Shown here: in pieces, positions 13,230 to 16,748 of the stretch | Layout of the letters: each line of letters starts with the position of its first letter | Position numbering within the stretch: the first letter of the stretch is position 1 | Assembly (NCBI GenBank): GCA_946186215.1 | Contig: CAMHMM010000013.1 | Location: 1 to 16,748, forward strand | DNA: 16,748 nt | Source of the DNA: an uncultured Ruminococcus sp. | GTDB taxonomy: Bacteria; Bacillota; Clostridia; Oscillospirales; Ruminococcaceae | Direction of reading: 5' to 3' | Notes under the pieces: generated by a model | Told to the model about the DNA's origin: nothing | Seen by the model: only the letters and a program-made list of their open reading frames with translations | The model's database searches: none | Translations under genes and position numbers: made by a program

Positions 13230-15533
13230 TTATCTTTTGACCGTCGGTGTCCAGTATTCGTTGTTGTAGATATCTGTAAAGCGGTAGGAGATCACCATTT
13301 TGCCGCTGTCGATCTCGGTATTGGAAAGCACCTCATTGCCGTCATAGATATGCGGCGCACCGATATAGTCGATATCCGAAAAACCGCCGTCCTGACCGTA
13401 GAAATCGCAGATGAACCTTATCTCATCGCCTGCGTTGAGCTCGGTGACATTCTTTGCTGTGGTCTCTGTCTGACCGTCTCTGTAATCCTCGGAAGCTCCT
13501 GCGATATATCCGTAGGGCTGGGCATCATTGAATACCACTATAAGCTTCATTCTCTCGCCGTTTACAAGGGCGGGGATATATCCGCTTATGACGGTATCAT
13601 CATCTGTCACAGTGGTATCTGTGCGGTAGTATGCCACAGGCTGACCATTGACAGAGAGCCATGTGCTGTCATTTTCGCAGACAAGGTCGTTGTTTTCGTC
13701 AAAGGTTATGGTGTTGTCAAGCCCCAGATCGATATATCCATCTCCGGTGAAGTAGAACACATTGAGATCGAGGTCATGCACCAGCTCCCACTGCTCCTCG
13801 GAAAGCGAGATAGCGCCGTTGTTCCACACAAGGGCTGTGGGATCGAAGGAATTGTGAGAGATGTATGTATCCGTTTCCTCGGCGCTCATTGCGCGGTCGG
13901 AGAGAAAGGATGTATTTGAGGAATCGAGCCCCGATATAAGATCAAAGCCGCCGCTCAGAAGCGAGGAAACAAGATCATTGGTGGAAACGCCGCTGCCCGA
14001 CAGTGTGCCGAAAAGTGTGGAAACAGGCGATGATGTTCCGCCCGCTGCAGCCTGACCGCTTACCTCAAGGGACGCAAACTGGCGAATGCACTTTGCGTAG
14101 TCATCATCAAAACCGATGGCATCATACTCGCTGCAGGCAGGATCAACATAGGATGTGCGCTTGTAGGGGAAATAAACGGAAATTCCGTAGGCATTGGTCA
14201 TATCTGTGGATGTACGGTTGTACTTCACCGCGCTCCTGATAGCCTCCGCAAGCTCGCTGCCCTCGGATGTACCCATATTCATTGCAAGATGAACAAGATC
14301 GACCTGATCTATCTTTGAGCTCTGTGCAAACTCCCTTGTGGTATATCTTGCATCGGATACGGTACGGTAATTCTCGTTTTCGATAAGTCCGCTGACAGAA
14401 CGCGAGAAAGCGCCGAGCTTCGCGGGAACGGTATTGGCAAATTCCGCAAGATCCGTCAGCGAAAGAGTTGTTTTCTGTCCTCTGCACTGTGCGGCGCAGG
14501 CAGAGGTATAATCATCGATGATATTCCTGCAAAGATCAATGGTGGAAACGGATGTATCCTGCCCCAGCTTTGTGAGCCAGTTTGTATAGTACCAGCCGAT
14601 ACCGGGTTCGGTCTCCTCGGATGCGATCATATAGTCCGCATACTTATCCAGAAGCAGTGCAGTCTCCGCGGTAGCCATAAGGCAGGCATCAAAGCCGATG
14701 AAATCAAAAGTCGTGCCGCCGTCGGAAAGTGCCTTTCCGATATCTCCGAGACGCATGGAGCCTGAACCCTTGTATTTTTCGTCGTAGCCGTAGCCGCTGA
14801 CGGAGCCTCCGCCGTGATCCCAGAAAATGAGCTCATTGCGATTAGCGGGGAAATTGGCTGTGCAATACTTTATAAATGACGAAAGGGTATTGTGGTCGGT
14901 CATTGCCTTGCTGCCGTCATCCCTGACAAGATTTACCAGCTGCCCGCCCTTTACCTGCCATATCTGGTTGACACTGCTGCTGACGGAGCTGTTTTTCCAC
15001 CCGCTGCAGCCGCCTGTATACACGATGACATTCACATTGTCGCCGTAGGTAGCACCCATCATTTCACGCAGATCGTTGGTGGCCATGCCGTATTTTGATT
15101 CAAGGTCGGTGCCGCACATATAGACCATGACTGTAACGGTATCCTTACCGTCTCCTATGATCTGTGTGCGCTTATCGCGGGAGCCTGAGGCAACGGATGT
15201 ATCAGGCTTCTGGTCGGACACGAGCGAGGATGGAACAGACGCAGAATATCCGTAGCCCTGGGACTGGGAATAACTGCTCTGTCCCGAAGATGATGAGGAG
15301 GAGGACGAGGTATCATAGGTCTGCTCGGTACCGCCGCCTCTCATCATGAAAATTACAACAAGTATTATTATTACCGGCAGGCTGAGACCGCCGCCTACTG
15401 CTGCTCTCTTGCCCGCAGATGATGTTTGGCGGGGCACCCCGACAGGGCCGCTGCCGAGCCCGCTGTGACTGGTGCTTATGCCCTTGCCGTCGTCGGTGAT
15501 ATGTTTTTTTCTGCCAACAGGTCTGTTTGCCAT
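13230..15533 (-). CDS. Membrane-anchored clostripain-family (C11) cysteine peptidase
   Basis: This 767-aa protein has a short basic cytoplasmic N-terminus, one TM helix at about 51-64 (SLPVIIILVVIFMM), then a Ser/Gly/Tyr-rich flexible linker (about 65-125) outside the cell. The C11 domain begins 'TVTVMVYMCGTDLES' (133-145). The catalytic His is H240 in WDHGGG and the catalytic Cys is C284 in DACLMA; both are intact, and the order matches clostripain. The domain continues to about 485 ('ISVYFPYK' near 451). The remaining 280 residues form a beta-rich extension, with 'YYRTDTTVTDDDTVISGY' and 'RFTDIYNNEYWTP' near the end. An ORF start at 15581 lies upstream of the -10 box. ATG 15533, preceded by AAGAGGATTG, is the real start. 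It likely cleaves after Arg or Lys at the cell surface (family knowledge); the target is unknown. Confidence 0.93.
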   Translation of the reverse strand: MANRPVGRKKHITDDGKGISTSHSGLGSGPVGVPRQTSSAGKRAAVGGGLSLPVIIILVVIFMMRGGGTEQTYDTSSSSSSSSGQSSYSQSQGYGYSASVPSSLVSDQKPDTSVASGSRDKRTQIIGDGKDTVTVMVYMCGTDLESKYGMATNDLREMMGATYGDNVNVIVYTGGCSGWKNSSVSSSVNQIWQVKGGQLVNLVRDDGSKAMTDHNTLSSFIKYCTANFPANRNELIFWDHGGGSVSGYGYDEKYKGSGSMRLGDIGKALSDGGTTFDFIGFDACLMATAETALLLDKYADYMIASEETEPGIGWYYTNWLTKLGQDTSVSTIDLCRNIIDDYTSACAAQCRGQKTTLSLTDLAEFANTVPAKLGAFSRSVSGLIENENYRTVSDARYTTREFAQSSKIDQVDLVHLAMNMGTSEGSELAEAIRSAVKYNRTSTDMTNAYGISVYFPYKRTSYVDPACSEYDAIGFDDDYAKCIRQFASLEVSGQAAAGGTSSPVSTLFGTLSGSGVSTNDLVSSLLSGGFDLISGLDSSNTSFLSDRAMSAEETDTYISHNSFDPTALVWNNGAISLSEEQWELVHDLDLNVFYFTGDGYIDLGLDNTITFDENNDLVCENDSTWLSVNGQPVAYYRTDTTVTDDDTVISGYIPALVNGERMKLIVVFNDAQPYGYIAGASEDYRDGQTETTAKNVTELNAGDEIRFICDFYGQDGGFSDIDYIGAPHIYDGNEVLSNTEIDSGKMVISYRFTDIYNNEYWTPTVKR

Positions 15534-15569
15534 GCTATCAATCCTCTTTTTGGGAATAATTCTGATAAG

Positions 15570-15598
15570 ATTATACAACAATATCCTTCAAAAGTCAA
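15570..15598 (-). promoter_or_regulatory. Promoter of the C11 peptidase gene
   Basis: On the minus strand, TTGACT (15598-15593) and TATAAT (15575-15570) are 17 bases apart. Transcription starts about 30 bases before ATG 15533. Repeat copy D lies 10 bases before the -35 box. Confidence 0.85.
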
Positions 15599-15608
15599 GC
15601 CGGCGGGA

Positions 15609-15635
15609 CGGCAAGGCCGACAACTACCCGTGCGC
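15609..15635 (-). repeat. Dispersed two-hairpin repeat, copy D
   Basis: On the minus strand this reads GCGCACGGGTAGTTGT followed by CGGC-CTT-GCCG (15619-15609), matching copies B and C. The outer base pairs of the stem have decayed. It faces the C11 peptidase gene, so relative to its gene it has the same orientation as copies A and C. Confidence 0.7.
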
Positions 15636-15680
15636 TATTTTGTGCAGAATCGCTCTTTTGCAACTCTGAACTGTAGTTTA

Positions 15681-15766
15681 ACCCCTCCACCACCGCCTGA
15701 AGGCGGCGGTCCCCCTCCCCTTTCAGAGTAGGCAAGAACCACGCTTTATTAGTTGCCGAGCGGCAA
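15681..15766. repeat. GC-rich hairpin plus palindrome
   Basis: ACCACCGCC (15689-15697) pairs with GGCGGCGGT (15702-15710) through a TGAA loop, with one A-C mismatch. It is flanked by CCCCTCC and CCCCTCCCCTTT. This layout resembles the intergenic 'AGGGGAGG' hairpin repeats frequent in gut Clostridia (from memory). A separate perfect palindrome TTGCCG-AG-CGGCAA lies at 15753-15766. Confidence 0.5.
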
Positions 15767-15779
15767 GCTAAAGTTTGCC

Positions 15780-15817
15780 AATAAATAAAAGTACGGATAA
15801 CAGCGGGGGGTACCCGC
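15780..15817 (+). repeat. Dispersed two-hairpin repeat, degraded copy E1
   Basis: AATAAATAAAAGTACGG (15780-15796) matches the conserved segment of copies B and E2. GCGGG (15803-15807) then pairs with CCCGC (15813-15817) around GGGTA. The first stem is poor. No promoter follows. Confidence 0.55.
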
Positions 15818-15871
15818 CGACTGTTTAATTCACCCTCTGCGAAAATGAGAGTTTGGTGCTGCAAATGAGAG

Positions 15872-15914
15872 CTACCATTCAAATAAAAGTACGGGTAGTT
15901 GCCGGTCTTACCGG
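15872..15914 (+). repeat. Dispersed two-hairpin repeat, copy E2
   Basis: CTACC (15872-15876) pairs with GGTAG (15894-15898) around ATTCAAATAAAAGTACG, then CCGGT (15902-15906), loop CTT, ACCGG (15910-15914). Both stems are perfect, and both differ in sequence from the other copies while keeping pairing. CAAATGAGAG, the loop motif of copies F and G, occurs just upstream. Confidence 0.75.
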
Positions 15915-15980
15915 ATTATCAGCATAATTTGTCCCGCCTGACGGTAGCCTGTTGTCCGAAATGGTTGATTTGCAGCGAGT

Positions 15981-16068
15981 CAAAGGGGATGAAACACCAG
16001 AGGGACGGAACATTCATTTAAAATGATGGTTTCATTTGTGCGCCGTCCCTCTTCGTTTCTCCCCTTTG
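15981..16068. repeat. 88-base long imperfect hairpin, MITE-like
   Basis: CAAAGGGG, GAAAC and AGAGGGACGG on the left arm (15981-16008) pair in order with CCGTCCCTCT, GTTTC and CCCCTTTG on the right arm (16043-16068), with two small bulges. The loop holds its own stem AAATGA/TCATTT (16021-16026, 16032-16037). No ORF lies inside. GGGACGG occurs again at about 16173. Confidence 0.65.
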
Positions 16069-16283
16069 TATCCCCTTTTCCCCACTCTCTTGTTGTTTTG
16101 TTTCGCCTCTGGACACCGCTTATAACCCACTCAGGCTTATCACCACACTAAATCTCACATTCGCTCAGGTGATTTCTGTGGGGACGGTCGCCGATAAATG
16201 CCTGCTTTCTGTTTGGCTTGTCTTGCCCTGTCATTTGATGGAATACCTGCTCTCATATTCGTCAACTTCTCCGATTAATTTGT

Positions 16284-16331
16284 CCGGCGGGCAAAGCCCG
16301 CAGTTACCTGTACTCTCATTTGTCAGGTAAC
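16284..16331 (-). repeat. Dispersed two-hairpin repeat, copy F (best example)
   Basis: On the minus strand GTTACCTG (16331-16324) pairs perfectly with CAGGTAAC (16310-16303) around ACAAATGAGAGTA. After one T follows GCGGGC-TTT-GCCCGC (16301-16287). Bases 16284-16308 equal copy A over 25 bases. A TTGACG lies downstream at 16265-16260, but no -10 box stands 17 bases on, so no promoter is called. Confidence 0.8.
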
Positions 16332-16393
16332 GGAATTTTGCTGCTCGAAGCTTTTATGCCTGCTATTATTTTACACTTAGGCGGAACGACGCT

Positions 16394-16420
16394 GTTACCC
16401 GTACTCTCATTTGTGGGTAA
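16394..16420 (-). repeat. Dispersed two-hairpin repeat, partial copy G
   Basis: On the minus strand TTACCC (16420-16415) pairs with GGGTAA (16400-16395) around ACAAATGAGAGTAC. The 20 bases 16413-16394 match copy F at 19 positions. The GC-rich second stem is not preserved. Confidence 0.7.
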
Positions 16421-16529
16421 TGCTCATACCTTACGGTTATATCTCTTATTCCCTCACCAATACCGATATATCATAATTTGCGAAATAAAATCATGCGGCG
16501 GCGTTTTTTGCTTTTTACGGATAAGAGTG

Positions 16530-16558
16530 TTTACAAATATGAACAAGAATGATATAAT
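16530..16558 (+). promoter_or_regulatory. Rightward promoter at window edge
   Basis: TTTACA (16530-16535) and TATAAT (16553-16558) are 17 bases apart. The transcript would carry an 8-bp hairpin, TGCATCTT (16599-16606) with AAGATGCA (16625-16632), and further short stems (GGCAG/CTGCC at 16708-16722; CCTGCCGGCAGG at 16734-16745). The gene or RNA it serves lies mostly beyond the window. I see no convincing CDS between 15582 and 16748. Confidence 0.65.
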
Positions 16559-16748
16559 ATCCATATTGGTGTATACTGTCAGAAATGCGCTGAACAACTG
16601 CATCTTCCCCCGACTGCACGCGAAAAGATGCATAAAAACCGCACATAAAAACAAATTCAGGCGGTCATACGATCTGATCAGTGTTTTCTGAATATCACAG
16701 TTCACAAGGCAGATCAGCTGCCATTTAAGATATCCTGCCGGCAGGAGC

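Noticed and set aside
13227..13919. 230-aa plus-strand open frame
   Set aside because: It lies antisense inside the C11 peptidase gene, whose frame has clear catalytic motifs; this is a shadow frame.
16237..16265. Promoter after repeat copy F on the minus strand
   Set aside because: TTGACG is present, but the -10 position reads TCCATC and no gene follows in that direction.
15780..16420. CRISPR-like array
   Set aside because: Repeats are in both orientations, unevenly spaced and internally self-pairing with variable stems; no cas genes are nearby.
16320..16691. 123-aa open frame in the right-hand gap
   Set aside because: It has no ribosome binding site, runs across repeat copies F and G and a promoter, and its composition does not look like a protein family.

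Overview
The window looks like a chromosomal stretch from an anaerobic gut or rumen Firmicute of the Ruminococcus/Oscillospiraceae kind. This is inferred from moderate GC, AGGAG/GGAGG ribosome binding sites, -35/-10 promoters with 17-base spacers, a DnaI/DnaC-like loader with a cysteine cluster, a clostripain-type (C11) peptidase and an Ogg-type glycosylase. No marker fixes the species.

Layout. Left part (1-5400): a membrane-anchored SMI1/KNR4 (SUKH) protein; a two-TM c-di-GMP phosphodiesterase with degenerate GGDEF and intact EAL; a macro-domain gene broken by an internal deletion, whose HTH-like C-terminal half survives in another frame; then two small genes, one DUF7660-like and one SUKH-like, closed by two terminators. 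Middle (5480-8930): a von Willebrand A protein with a 10-base-arm inverted repeat before its start; a transcription unit of an unrecognised acidic, Trp-rich protein, a membrane diguanylate cyclase and a small two-TM protein, joined by ATGA start/stop overlaps; and a short unrecognised gene. Next (9075-11766): tRNA-Lys(UUU) with its own promoter and terminator, then a helicase-loader-like ATPase, a metallophosphoesterase-fold protein that has lost several metal ligands, and an 8-oxoguanine glycosylase, closed by a strong terminator. Right part: a LytTR regulator translationally coupled to a DUF3021-type membrane protein (plus strand), facing a minus-strand pair of a membrane-anchored C11 cysteine peptidase and a small beta-rich protein. 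The last 1.15 kb has no convincing gene and is full of hairpin repeats.

The most striking structure is a dispersed intergenic repeat, at least seven full or partial copies on both strands. It has a first stem (best copies GTTACCTG/CAGGTAAC, CTACC/GGTAG, TTACCC/GGGTAA) around a conserved CAAATRARAGTAC-like segment, followed by a short GC-rich stem with a three-base loop. The second stem differs between copies but stays paired (GCGGGC/GCCCGC, GCAGGC/GCCTGC, GTCGGC/GCCGAC, CCGGT/ACCGG). Three copies lie 4 to 17 bases upstream of the -35 box of a 17-base-spacer promoter, always oriented toward the gene: the SUKH membrane protein, the cyclase operon and the C11 peptidase. This points to a structured or mobile element tied to promoters.

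Together the genes suggest cell-surface and signalling functions (c-di-GMP synthesis and breakdown, a LytTR regulator with membrane partner, a surface peptidase), orphan immunity-like genes, and a housekeeping replication/repair block. No CRISPR array, integrase, transposase or toxin gene is visible.
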